Source: Streptomyces longisporoflavus (GTDB lineage Bacteria; Actinomycetota; Actinomycetes; Streptomycetales; Streptomycetaceae). Taken from it: a stretch of 64,000 bases of DNA. The translations under genes and the position numbers were made by a program. Under the pieces are notes generated by a model, which saw only the letters and a program-made list of their open reading frames with translations, searched no databases and had not been told where the DNA came from. Below, piece after piece: positions 56,076 to 64,000 of the stretch (position 1 is its first letter; each line of letters starts with the position of its first letter). The stretch spans positions 62,001 through 126,000 of the forward strand of contig NZ_BMTR01000005.1 in assembly GCF_014649775.1 (NCBI RefSeq), in the 5' to 3' direction.

Positions 56076-58544
56076 ATGGCGGGAACCCGGGACACCGGAG
56101 CCACGCAGGCCGACCAGGCGCGGGAGGCGGTCGTGGAGACCGCGCTCGGCAAGCTGGACACGGTCGACAAGGCCCGGCTGCTCGGCGGGCGTGACATGTG
56201 GTCGCTGCACGCGCTGCCCGGCATCGGCCTGGCGTCCCTCGTCATGTCGGACGGCCCGATCGGCGTGCGCGGCACCCGCTGGACCGCCGACGACCCGTCG
56301 ATCGCGCTGCCGTCCCCGACCGCGCTCGCCGCCGCCTGGGACCAGGACCTCGCCCGCCGCGCGGGCGCCCTGCTCGCCCAGGAGGCCCGCCGCAAGGGCG
56401 TCCACGTCCTCCTCGCGCCCACCGTCAATCTGCACCGCTCGCCCCGCGGCGGCCGGCACTTCGAGGCGTACAGCGAAGACCCGTATCTGACCGGCGTCAT
56501 CGGCACCGGCTACGTCCAGGGCGTGCAGTCGGGCGGCGTCGGCACGACCGTCAAGCACTTCGTGGCGAACGACGCCGAGACCGACCGCTTCACCGTCGAC
56601 AACAAGGTGGGCGCCCGCGCCCTGCGCGAGCTCTACCTCGCGCCCTTCGAGGCGATCGTCGCCAACGCCCACCCCTGGGGCATCATGACCGCGTACAACC
56701 AGGTCAACGGCGTGACGATGACCGAGCACCGCTACCTCGTGGGCGAGGTCCTGCGTGGCGAATGGGGCTTCGACGGCTACAACGTCTCCGACTGGATGGC
56801 CGCCCGTTCGACCACCGGCGCCATCGAGGGCGGCCTCGACGTCGCCATGCCGGGACCGCGGACCGTGTACGGCGACGCGCTGGCGGAGGCGGTGCGCGCC
56901 GGGCAGGTCGAGGAGTCGACGCTCGACGAGGCCGTGCGCCGCGTCCTGCGGCTCGCCGCCCGCGTCGGCATCCTCGAAGGCGCCGAACCCGTGGTCACCG
57001 ACCCGCCCGCCGAGATCGACGGCGAGGCGCTCGCCCGCGAGATCGCCCGCCGCGCCTTCGTCCTCGTGCGCAACGAGAACGAAGCGCTGCCGCTGCCGCC
57101 GACCGCCTCCGTCGCCCTCATCGGCGCCGCCGCGCGCGACGCCCGGGTCCTGGGCGGCGGCTCCGCCACCGTCTTCCCCGCCCACGTGGTCTCCCCGCTC
57201 GACGGCCTCACGGCCGCGCTCGGCGAGGACTTGCTTACGTACGCGCTCGGTGCCGACCCCAGCGACGAGCTCGCCCCCGCGGACAAGGGGTTCGAGCTGC
57301 GTGCCGTCTGCCGTGACACGGACGGCAATGTCCTCGGCGAGGGCAATCTGCCCACCGGCCAGGTCCAGTGGATCGGCGACGATCTGCCCGAAGGCGTCAC
57401 CCACGAGGCGCTGGCCTCCATCGAGGTCGTCGGCACGTTCACGCCGCGCGTGAGCGGCGAGCACTCCTTCGGCACCCGCGGTCTCGGCGCCTTCACGCTC
57501 TCCGTCGGCGGTGAGGTCGTCTTCGACGGGTCCGAGGTGACGGGCCCCGAGTCCGACCCCTTCGAGGCGTTCTTCGGCTCACCGGTCGAGCGCGCCAAGG
57601 TGCGCCTGACAGAGGGCGAGACGGTCGAGGTCTCCCTGCTCCACCCGCTCGACGAGGAGTACGCGGCCCCGCTGCCCGGCGTCGTGTTCTCCTTCGTGCA
57701 CCTGGAGCCGCAGCGCGACCCCGACGAGCTGATCGCGGAGGCCGTCGAGGCGGCGCGCGGCGCCGACGCGGCGGTCGTGGTCGTCGCCACCACCGAGCGC
57801 GTCGAGTCCGAGGGCTTCGACCGCAAGGACCTGCGGCTCCCCGGCCGCCAGGACGACCTCGTACGCGCGGTGGCCGCGGCCAACCCCCGTACGGTCGTGG
57901 TCGTCAACTCCGGCTCCCCGGTGGAGCTTCCGTGGCGCGATGACGTCGCCGCGGTGCTGCTGAGCTGGTTCCCCGGCCAGGAGGGCGGCGCCGCGCTCGC
58001 CGACGTGCTGCTCGGCGCCGAGGAGCCGGGCGGCCGACTGCCCACGACATGGGGCAGCCTCGCGGACGCGCCGGTCACGGAGGTCACTCCGAGCGACGGT
58101 GAACTCGCTTACTCCGAGGGCGTGTTCATCGGCTACCGCGCCTGGGACCGTCACATCGAGCAGCATGCGGGCGCCACTCCCGCGTACGCCTTCGGCCACG
58201 GCCTCGGCTACACCGACTGGACGTACGAGTCCCTCGCCGTGGAGGGCACGACGGTCACGGTCCGCGTCCGCAACTCCGGCAGCCGCGCTGGCCGCGAGGT
58301 CGTGCAGGTCTACCTCGCCCCGGCCGCGAACGACGGCAGCCGCCCGGCCCGCTGGCTCGCGGGCTTCGCGGGCGTCGAGGCGGGGCCCGGCGAAAGCGCG
58401 GAGGTCCGGATCGAACTCCCGCGCCGCGCCTTCGAGACATGGGACGAGGACAGCGACTCCTGGGCGCACCAGGGCGGTTCGTACGAGGCCCGGGCGGGCC
58501 GCTCGCTCACCGACAGCAGGCTGAGCGAGACGATCACGGTCTGA
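56076..58544 (+). CDS. GH3-family beta-glucosidase
   Basis: An 822-aa glycoside hydrolase family 3 enzyme. The catalytic nucleophile is Asp239 in GFDGYNVSDWMA. VKHFVANDAETDRF and SPRGGRHFEAYSEDPYLTG are substrate-binding loops. A PA14-like insert sits around 425-525 (VVGTFTPRVSGEHSFGTRGL), and a fibronectin-III-like domain ends the protein (VRVRNSGSRAGREVVQVYLA). There is no signal peptide, so it should act on imported oligosaccharides. GAGGAGG lies just before the ATG. Regulation by the divergent TetR gene is likely. The exact sugar is not determined. Confidence 0.93.
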   Translation: MAGTRDTGATQADQAREAVVETALGKLDTVDKARLLGGRDMWSLHALPGIGLASLVMSDGPIGVRGTRWTADDPSIALPSPTALAAAWDQDLARRAGALLAQEARRKGVHVLLAPTVNLHRSPRGGRHFEAYSEDPYLTGVIGTGYVQGVQSGGVGTTVKHFVANDAETDRFTVDNKVGARALRELYLAPFEAIVANAHPWGIMTAYNQVNGVTMTEHRYLVGEVLRGEWGFDGYNVSDWMAARSTTGAIEGGLDVAMPGPRTVYGDALAEAVRAGQVEESTLDEAVRRVLRLAARVGILEGAEPVVTDPPAEIDGEALAREIARRAFVLVRNENEALPLPPTASVALIGAAARDARVLGGGSATVFPAHVVSPLDGLTAALGEDLLTYALGADPSDELAPADKGFELRAVCRDTDGNVLGEGNLPTGQVQWIGDDLPEGVTHEALASIEVVGTFTPRVSGEHSFGTRGLGAFTLSVGGEVVFDGSEVTGPESDPFEAFFGSPVERAKVRLTEGETVEVSLLHPLDEEYAAPLPGVVFSFVHLEPQRDPDELIAEAVEAARGADAAVVVVATTERVESEGFDRKDLRLPGRQDDLVRAVAAANPRTVVVVNSGSPVELPWRDDVAAVLLSWFPGQEGGAALADVLLGAEEPGGRLPTTWGSLADAPVTEVTPSDGELAYSEGVFIGYRAWDRHIEQHAGATPAYAFGHGLGYTDWTYESLAVEGTTVTVRVRNSGSRAGREVVQVYLAPAANDGSRPARWLAGFAGVEAGPGESAEVRIELPRRAFETWDEDSDSWAHQGGSYEARAGRSLTDSRLSETITV

Positions 58545-58601
58545 CGCGGGTCCGCCGGGCTCGACCACTCCCGTCGGCGTACGGAGGCCGGCGCACGGAG
58601 A

Positions 58602-59594
58602 TCAGCGCACGGAGAAGCCGTACACCGTCTCCGACCTGTACACCTCACCCGGCCGCAGTACCGTGCTCGGAAACCGCGGCCGGTTGGGGGAGTCGGGGAA
58701 GTGCTGCGTCTCCAGGGCGACCCCGGCGCCGGGTGCGAACGGCAGCGGCTCCGCGAAGTGGTCCGCCGTGTACAGCTGGAGGCCGGGCTCCGTCGTCGCG
58801 ACGGACAGCACGCGCCCCGACGCCGGATCGCTCAGCTCGGCCACCTCGACCGGCCGCGCGGTGACCCCCTTGTCGAGGACGTAGTTGTGGTCGATCCCGT
58901 CGCCGACCTTCCGGGCCGTACGGAAGTCGAACCGCGTCCCCTCGACGTCCTCGTACACCCCTGTGGGAATCTGCGTGCCGTCCGTCGGCGTCATGCGCGC
59001 CGCGTCGATCCGCAGCTCGTGTCCGCCGGCGCCGCCGTTCCCGCTCCGGGCCCCGGCGAGGTTCCAGTACGTGTGGTTGGTGAGGTTCACGACAGTGGGG
59101 GCGTCGGTCGTCGCCTCGTACGCGATGCGCAGCCCGCCCGCCTCGTCCAGCGAGTACGTCACCGAGACCGAGAGCCGTCCGGGGTACCCCTCCTCGCCGT
59201 CCGGGCTGACGCGCGTGAGCCGCACCCCGTGCTCGACCTCCGCGGCCTCCCACACGCGCTTGTCGAAGCCGGCCGTGCCGCCGTGCAGCGCGTTGGGATC
59301 GTTGTTCCGCGCCAGGCGGTACGTCCGCCCGTCGAGCGTGAACCCGCCGCCCGCGATCCGGTTCGCGTACCGGCCCACCAGCGCCCCGAAGTACGGCTCC
59401 GGGTGATCGAGGTAACCCCGGAGGTCGTCGAAGCCCAGGGCCACCGACTCGCGCTCTCCCGACCGGCCGGGAACTTCCGCCGACTGGATGATCCCGCCGT
59501 ACGTCAGGACGCGTACCCGCACCCCGCCCCTTTCCAGGGTCCAGCGATGGACGGAGGTGCCGTCGGGGAGCGTCCCGAAGAGTTCACTGCGCAT
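58602..59594 (-). CDS. galM: Aldose 1-epimerase
   Basis: A 330-aa mutarotase. NNDPNALHGGTAGFDKRVWE has the catalytic His (LHGG), VVNLTNHTYWNLAG holds the second His, and VALETQHFPDSPNRP carries the catalytic Glu (ETQHFPD). It interconverts alpha- and beta-anomers of aldoses. It converges on the GH3 glycosidase gene (57-bp gap), and the two are functionally compatible in sugar release and use. AGGG about nine nt before the ATG at 59594. Confidence 0.93.
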   Translation of the reverse strand: MRSELFGTLPDGTSVHRWTLERGGVRVRVLTYGGIIQSAEVPGRSGERESVALGFDDLRGYLDHPEPYFGALVGRYANRIAGGGFTLDGRTYRLARNNDPNALHGGTAGFDKRVWEAAEVEHGVRLTRVSPDGEEGYPGRLSVSVTYSLDEAGGLRIAYEATTDAPTVVNLTNHTYWNLAGARSGNGGAGGHELRIDAARMTPTDGTQIPTGVYEDVEGTRFDFRTARKVGDGIDHNYVLDKGVTARPVEVAELSDPASGRVLSVATTEPGLQLYTADHFAEPLPFAPGAGVALETQHFPDSPNRPRFPSTVLRPGEVYRSETVYGFSVR

Positions 59595-59638
59595 GATCGT
59601 GACCCTACGCCGGGCCGCGGCACCCGCGACCGCCGGTA

Positions 59639-60547
59639 TCAACCCTCGGGATCCTCGGCCTTCACCTGCCGGTAGGCCAGTTCGGCCAGGCGCGACTGGC
59701 CGTTCTTGCTGGGGTGGAACCAGTCCCAGCGGCTCAACTGGTCGCCGTCGAAGCGGTACTTGAAGACCGCGCCGCCGTCGTACCGGCAGCGCAGGTCCTT
59801 CGCGCACACCTCCTCGAGCACCTTGTTGTACGCGACCACCCGGCCCTGCACCGTCTCCCGCCGCTCCGTCGCCGCCGCGTCCCGCGCGTCCGGGTCCGCC
59901 AGCATCGAGGAGCAGATGCCCAGCTTCCAGATCTGCTTGCCCAGCGCGTTGGTGCGCCCCTGGGACCAGAGCCGCATCAGATCCGGCACCGAGCTGACGT
60001 ACACCTGGGTCTTGGGAAGCTCGCGCCGCAGCGTGCGCATGGCCTTCTCGAAGTCGGCGCGGAACTGCGTGAGCGGCGTCATGGAGTCCACCGAGGGGCG
60101 GCAGGCGTCGTTCGCGCCCGCCATCACCGTGATCAGCTCGGGGCGGTCGGCCACGGCCTGCTCGACCTGGCCGGGGAGATCGGCCATGCGCGCCCCGGTC
60201 TTGGCGTGGTTCCAGCTGTGGTCGGCGGCCCGCTCCCTGCCGAACAGGCGCGTGGCGAGACTGCGCACCTCGGAGTCCGTGCCGGTCGCCCAGGACGCCT
60301 CGGGGCAGTCGGCGAGCACCGAGCAGGCGTCGAAGCCGCGGGTGATGGAGTCGCCGACAGCCGCCAGGGAGTCAGGGCTCGTGTCCCAGGTCGGGGTGGG
60401 CTTGGGGGAGGGCTTCTGCGCCGACGGTCCCTTGGGCGCGGGGGTGTCGCCGCCGGAGGCGTCACACGCCGTGAGCGCGCCGGCGCCGAGAAGAACCGCC
60501 GTGGCCATGGCGACGGCGGCACGCGGGCGGTGACTTCGATTCCGCAT
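59639..60547 (-). CDS. SGNH/GDSL-type hydrolase lipoprotein
   Basis: A 302-aa secreted lipoprotein. The lipobox LTAC places lipid modification on Cys28. The Pro/Lys-rich linker to about 55 is followed by the SGNH fold: Ser67 in AAVGDSITRGFD, Asn146 in AGANDACRP, and the Asp/His pair in WDWFHPSKNGQSRLA. Six further Cys could form disulfides. It should hydrolyse ester bonds at the outer face of the membrane, for example acyl or acetyl groups on lipids or sugars. AGAGGGG stands upstream of the ATG at 60547. Confidence 0.88.
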   Translation of the reverse strand: MRNRSHRPRAAVAMATAVLLGAGALTACDASGGDTPAPKGPSAQKPSPKPTPTWDTSPDSLAAVGDSITRGFDACSVLADCPEASWATGTDSEVRSLATRLFGRERAADHSWNHAKTGARMADLPGQVEQAVADRPELITVMAGANDACRPSVDSMTPLTQFRADFEKAMRTLRRELPKTQVYVSSVPDLMRLWSQGRTNALGKQIWKLGICSSMLADPDARDAAATERRETVQGRVVAYNKVLEEVCAKDLRCRYDGGAVFKYRFDGDQLSRWDWFHPSKNGQSRLAELAYRQVKAEDPEG

Positions 60548-60850
60548 CCTCGGGTCCCCTCTGTTGCCGTAAGGCCGATCCGGTAGCCGTAGGCCGACCG
60601 CGCCGTTTCGGCGCACCTGCGAGTGAATGGTGGGTGGTTCCTGGCCTTGGGACCGACGGTACGTCACACTCCTTGCCCCGCCGCACGGTAGCCTCGCCAC
60701 CCAGTGGCACCCGGCTCTCTCGGTTCCGCTAAATTACATCACGTCACATCTGTCCCGTTTTCGGGAGTTTCCCGGATTCGGGGCCGCAACGCTCGGCACG
60801 GGCGCGAGGCCGCTGGGGAAGGCGAACCTCGACCCACACTGGAGGTCCCG

Positions 60851-61345
60851 GTGACGACACGTGGAGTTCTGTACGTGCACTCCGCACCGCGCGCGCTGTG
60901 TCCGCACGTCGAATGGGCAGTCGCGGGCGTCCTCGGCGCGCGCGTCAACCTCGACTGGATCAGACAGCCGGCGGCGCCCGGCAGCTGGAGATCGGAGTTC
61001 TCCTGGCGCGGCCCGGTGGGCACCGCCTCCAAACTCGCCTCCGCCCTGCGCGGCTGGCAGCTGCTGCGCTTCGAGGTCACCTCCGAACCGTGTGCCACCG
61101 CCGAGGGCGAGCGGTACAGCGCCACGCCCGACCTCGGGATCTTCCACGCGGTCACCGGCATCCACGGCGACATCCTCATCCCGGAGGACCGGCTGCGCGC
61201 CGCCCTGGCCCGCTCCAAGGGCGGCGAGAGCGACCTGGAGGCCGAGCTGGCCAAACTGCTCGGCAAGCCCTGGGACGACGAGCTGGAGCCTTTCCGGTAC
61301 GCGGGAGAGGGCGCTCCGGTGCGCTGGCTGCACCAGGTCGTCTGA
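60851..61345 (+). CDS. DUF3145 family protein
   Basis: A 164-aa protein: GVLYVHSAPRALCPHVEWAV, then VLGARVNLDWIRQPAAPGSW and GIHGDILIPEDRLRAALARS. The family is conserved in actinobacteria beside the fatty acid synthase genes, and its function is unknown. GGAGG lies five nt before the GTG start at 60851; the upstream in-frame ATG at 60704 lies inside a non-coding stretch. A strong hairpin separates it from the convergent fabF. Confidence 0.9.
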   Translation: MTTRGVLYVHSAPRALCPHVEWAVAGVLGARVNLDWIRQPAAPGSWRSEFSWRGPVGTASKLASALRGWQLLRFEVTSEPCATAEGERYSATPDLGIFHAVTGIHGDILIPEDRLRAALARSKGGESDLEAELAKLLGKPWDDELEPFRYAGEGAPVRWLHQVV

Positions 61346-61365
61346 GCTGCTTGCGGTGCACGCGG

Positions 61366-61399
61366 CGAAGGGCCCCCACCGAGCGGTGGGGGCCCTTCG
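61366..61399. terminator. Bidirectional hairpin terminator
   Basis: CGAAGGGCCCCCACC pairs perfectly over 15 bp with GGTGGGGGCCCTTCG around a GAGC loop, between DUF3145 and fabF. Confidence 0.92.
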
Positions 61400-61429
61400 T
61401 CACGTACAGGCAGTTGCTCAGCCGGTCTC

Positions 61430-62692
61430 TCAGACGGTCCGGAACGCGAGGACCACGTTGTGGCCGCCGAAGCCGAACGAGTCGTTCAGGGCCGCGATCC
61501 TGCCCTCGGGCAGTGCGCGGGCCTCGTCACGGATGACGTCCGCGTCGACCTCGGGGTCGAGGTTCTCGATGTTGATCGTCGGCGGGGCCATGCGGTGCTT
61601 CAGCGCGAGGACCGTGGCCACGGTCTCCACGCCGCCCGCGCCACCGAGCAGGTGACCGGTCATGGACTTGGTGCTGGCGATCGCCATGTGGTCGACGTCG
61701 TCGCCGAAGGCCTTGCGCAGCGCCTTGATCTCGGCGACGTCACCCTGCGGCGTCGAGGTCGCGTGCGCGTTCACGTGCACGATCTCGGCGGGCTTGAGGT
61801 CCGTGCCGTCGATGAGGTTCTGCAGCGCCGCCGCGATGCCGTTGCCGGACGGCTCGGGCTGCGTGATGTGGTGGGCGTCGGCCGAGATGCCCTGGCCGAC
61901 GGCCTCCGCGTAGATCTTGGCGCCGCGGGCCTTGGCGTGCTCCTCGGACTCCAGGACGATCACGCCGGCGCCCTCGCCGAGCACGAAGCCGTTGCGGTCG
62001 ACGTCGTAGGGGCGCGAGGCGCCCTGCGGGTCGTCGTTGTTCTTGGACATCGCCATCATGTTGCCGAACGCGACGATCGGCAGCGGGTGGATCGCCGCCT
62101 CCGTGCCGCCCGCGACGACGACGTCGGCGCGGCCGGTGCGGATCATCTCGATCGCGTAGCCGATGGCCTCGGCGCCCGAGGCGCAGGCCGACACCGGGGT
62201 GTGGACGCCCGCGTGGGCGCCGAGCTCGATGCCGACGTTGGCCGAAGGCGAGTTGGGCATCAGCATCGGCACGGTGTGCGGGGAGACGCGGCGTACGCCC
62301 TTCTCCTTGAGCACGTCGTACTGGTCGAGCAGGGTGGTCACGCCGCCGATGCCGGAGGCGATGACCGCGCCGAGGCGGTGCGGGTCGACGGAGGTGTCCT
62401 CGCCGGCCTTCGCGGTGTAACCCGCGTCGGCCCAGGCCTCCTTGGCCGCGATCAGCGCGAACTGCGCCGAACGGTCCAGCTTGCGGGCCTGCGGCCGGGG
62501 AATGATCTCGCCCGGCTCCACCGCGATCTGGCCCGCGATGCGGACCGGAAGCTCGGCGGCCCAGTCCTGTTCGAGAAGACTGACACCGGAACGGCCCGCG
62601 ATCAGGCCCTCCCAGGTCGAGGCTGCGTCGCCACCCAGCGGTGTGGTTGCGCCGATACCGGTGACGACCACGGTGCGATTGGTCGAGTTCAC
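61430..62692 (-). CDS. fabF: Beta-ketoacyl-ACP synthase II
   Basis: A 420-aa condensing enzyme of fatty acid elongation. The catalytic Cys170 is in TPVSACASGAEA, His310 in HVNAHATSTPQGD and His347 in SMTGHLLGGAGG; the GEGAGVIVLE strand and C-terminal GFGGHNVVL also match. It elongates acyl-ACP with malonyl-ACP. A GTG at 62692 is chosen because GGAG lies about nine nt upstream. The frame can be read to 62707. It is the third gene of the fabH-acpP-fabF block. Confidence 0.96.
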   Translation of the reverse strand: MNSTNRTVVVTGIGATTPLGGDAASTWEGLIAGRSGVSLLEQDWAAELPVRIAGQIAVEPGEIIPRPQARKLDRSAQFALIAAKEAWADAGYTAKAGEDTSVDPHRLGAVIASGIGGVTTLLDQYDVLKEKGVRRVSPHTVPMLMPNSPSANVGIELGAHAGVHTPVSACASGAEAIGYAIEMIRTGRADVVVAGGTEAAIHPLPIVAFGNMMAMSKNNDDPQGASRPYDVDRNGFVLGEGAGVIVLESEEHAKARGAKIYAEAVGQGISADAHHITQPEPSGNGIAAALQNLIDGTDLKPAEIVHVNAHATSTPQGDVAEIKALRKAFGDDVDHMAIASTKSMTGHLLGGAGGVETVATVLALKHRMAPPTINIENLDPEVDADVIRDEARALPEGRIAALNDSFGFGGHNVVLAFRTV

Positions 62693-62728
62693 AGGAAAAT
62701 TCTCCACGGTGTTGAGGGGATCAGCGGC

Positions 62729-62744
62729 GCCACCGCCGGGTGGC
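62729..62744. promoter_or_regulatory. Small hairpin between acpP and fabF
   Basis: GCCACC and GGTGGC pair around a GCCG tetraloop in the 102-bp acpP-fabF gap. It could reduce read-through into fabF or mark an RNA processing site. Confidence 0.35.
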
Positions 62745-62794
62745 GACAGCAGAGCAGCCTTGGTCAGGCCTGTTGCTTCAGCAGCGGAACCTGA

Positions 62795-63046
62795 TCAGGC
62801 GTCCTGGTGCTTGAGGATGTAGCTGGTCGCGTCGCCGACCGTCTTGAGGTTCTTGACGTCGTCGTCCGGGATCTTGACGTCGAAGCGCTCTTCGGCGGCG
62901 ACGACGACCTCGACCATGGACAGCGAGTCGACGTCCAGGTCGTCGGTGAAGGACTTGTCCAGCTGGACGTCCTCGACCGGGATGCCGGCGATCTCGTTCA
63001 CGATCTCGGCGAGACCGGCGACGATCTCTTCCTGAGTGGCGGCCAT
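62795..63046 (-). CDS. acpP: Acyl carrier protein
   Basis: An 83-aa acidic four-helix carrier protein. Ser41 in DLDVDSLSMVEVVVA is the site of phosphopantetheine attachment. It carries growing acyl chains in type II fatty acid synthesis. GAAGGAG lies seven nt before the ATG. Flanked by fabH and fabF on the same strand, the standard Streptomyces order fabD-fabH-acpP-fabF, with fabD expected just beyond the right edge. Confidence 0.97.
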   Translation of the reverse strand: MAATQEEIVAGLAEIVNEIAGIPVEDVQLDKSFTDDLDVDSLSMVEVVVAAEERFDVKIPDDDVKNLKTVGDATSYILKHQDA

Positions 63047-63143
63047 GTTGGCGCTCCTTCTATGTATCCAGAGGGTGTGGCGCCCGCCGCGGCAGCGGCA
63101 GGTTGGTTACAGCCGTACGGACCGGATGATCCGGACGGGATGC

Positions 63144-64000
63144 CTAGGGGAGGGTAACGACCGTGGCGGCGTACACGAGACCTGCCCCGAAGCCGATGAC
63201 GAGCGCGGTGTCGCCGCTCTTCGCCTCGCCGGTCGCCAGGAGCCGCTCCATCGCGAGCGGGATCGAGGCTGCCGACGTGTTGCCGGTGGTGCGCACGTCA
63301 CGGGCGACCGTGACGTGTTCCGGCAGTTTGAGAGTCTTCACCATCGAGTCGATGATCCGCTCGTTGGCCTGGTGCGGAATGAAGACGTCCAGGTCGTCCG
63401 CGGTGATCCCGGCCGCGTCCAGCGCCTGCTGAGCGACCTTCGCCATCTCGAACACGGCCCAGCGGAAGACCGCCTGGCCCTCCTGCGTGATCGCGGGGAA
63501 CTTGATGTTGCCCCTGCTGTCGAGAGGCAGGTTCGAGACATCGCCGACGTGGAAGTCGTTCCACGCCACGGTCTGCTTGATGGTCTCGGACTTGTCGCCC
63601 TCGCTGCCCCAGATGGTGGGGCCGATCTGCGGTTCCGTGGCCGGACCGACGATCACGGCGCCCGCGCCGTCACCGAACAGGAAGGCCGTGGCGCGGTCCT
63701 CCAGGTCGGTCAGGTCGCTCAGCCGCTCGACGCCGATGACCAGGACGTACTCCGCGGAACCGTCGGTGATCATGCCCTTGGCGAGCGTGAGGCCGTAGCC
63801 GAAGCCGGCGCAGCCCGCGGAGATGTCGAACGCGGCGGGCTTGCCCGCGCCGATCTTGTCCGCGATCTCGGTCGCGATGGCCGGGGTCTGCTTGAAGTGC
63901 GAGACGGTCGAGACGACGACCGCGCCGATCTGCTCCGGGGTGATGCCCGCGTCGGCGATCGCCTTGCCGGAGGCCTCGACGGACATCGCGGCCACGGTCT
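63144..64000 (-). CDS. fabH: Beta-ketoacyl-ACP synthase III (5' end missing)
   Basis: The C-terminal 285 or so residues of KAS III. The catalytic Cys is in FDISAGCAGFGYGL, the His in FIPHQANERIID, and the Asn in RTTGNTSAASIPLA. FGDGAGAVIVGP and GFGAGLVYAATVVTLP complete the fold. It starts fatty acid synthesis by condensing a short acyl-CoA with malonyl-ACP. The true start lies beyond the window edge; the ATG at 63995 is internal. Confidence 0.95.
   Translation of the reverse strand, partial: TVAAMSVEASGKAIADAGITPEQIGAVVVSTVSHFKQTPAIATEIADKIGAGKPAAFDISAGCAGFGYGLTLAKGMITDGSAEYVLVIGVERLSDLTDLEDRATAFLFGDGAGAVIVGPATEPQIGPTIWGSEGDKSETIKQTVAWNDFHVGDVSNLPLDSRGNIKFPAITQEGQAVFRWAVFEMAKVAQQALDAAGITADDLDVFIPHQANERIIDSMVKTLKLPEHVTVARDVRTTGNTSAASIPLAMERLLATGEAKSGDTALVIGFGAGLVYAATVVTLP

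Overview
The window is high-GC actinobacterial DNA with Streptomyces codon use, GTG starts, AGGAGG-type ribosome sites and many ATGA/GTGA gene overlaps. The right edge carries fabH-acpP-fabF next to a DUF3145 gene. The left edge carries an HrdA-like sigma factor beside a paired ABC exporter, with an Mbl-type actin homologue between. From memory this matches the Streptomyces coelicolor chromosomal core running from about hrdA to the fab cluster, so the segment is probably chromosomal core with strain-specific inserts. No transposase, integrase or phage gene was seen.

Layout, left to right. 1-6.4 kb: 3' part of an hrdA-like sigma gene, a heterodimeric ABC exporter, an FGGY sugar kinase and a YtxH-like protein. 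6.57-6.97 kb: two tRNA-Asn genes and one CAT-anticodon tRNA. 7.1-12.5 kb: F420-type nitroreductase, tiny membrane ORF, two-GAF sensor kinase with a degenerate ATPase domain, two tiny coupled ORFs, mbl and a leaderless MFS exporter. 12.47-12.80 kb: G-rich minisatellite.

12.8-20.6 kb holds the most interesting locus, a four-gene operon of the vWA-MoxR-VMAP type. It encodes a Trypco1 (CU044_2847-like) protein, a trypsin-VMAP protease with an intact triad, a MoxR AAA+ ATPase, and a 1464-aa SAV_2336-type protein. The last protein joins a vWA-like domain, a pseudokinase, a SARP-like winged helix plus BTAD, and a HAD domain that has lost its catalytic residues. Heptamer repeats sit at the probable operon promoter.

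20.9-27.95 kb: a secreted subtilisin, a candidate 19-aa peptide gene, a HAD remnant, 25-bp repeats, an ATP-grasp enzyme and a Cml/Cmx-type exporter. 27.9-40.5 kb: a probable cell-surface glycan locus on the minus strand, with a DUF3068 protein, GT4 glycosyltransferase, three methyltransferases, an AftD-like arabinosyltransferase homologue, a condensation/acyltransferase-like protein, a DMT transporter and a Trm112-like protein. Most of these genes are joined by 1-4 nt stop/start overlaps.

40.7-60.5 kb is housekeeping and catabolic: PucR and SMP-30 genes, a zinc-ribbon membrane protein, MarR with an MDR oxidoreductase, an Ohr/OsmC protein, serine hydrolase, M14 carboxypeptidase, EI24, a secreted pyroglutamyl-peptidase-like protein with Cys replaced by Ser, DUF5713, LysR with a leaderless dehydrogenase, RidA, TetR with a GH3 glycosidase, GalM and an SGNH lipoprotein. 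60.8-64 kb: DUF3145 and the type II fatty acid synthase genes, with fabH cut by the window edge. All functional calls come from reading motifs by eye; no database search was run.
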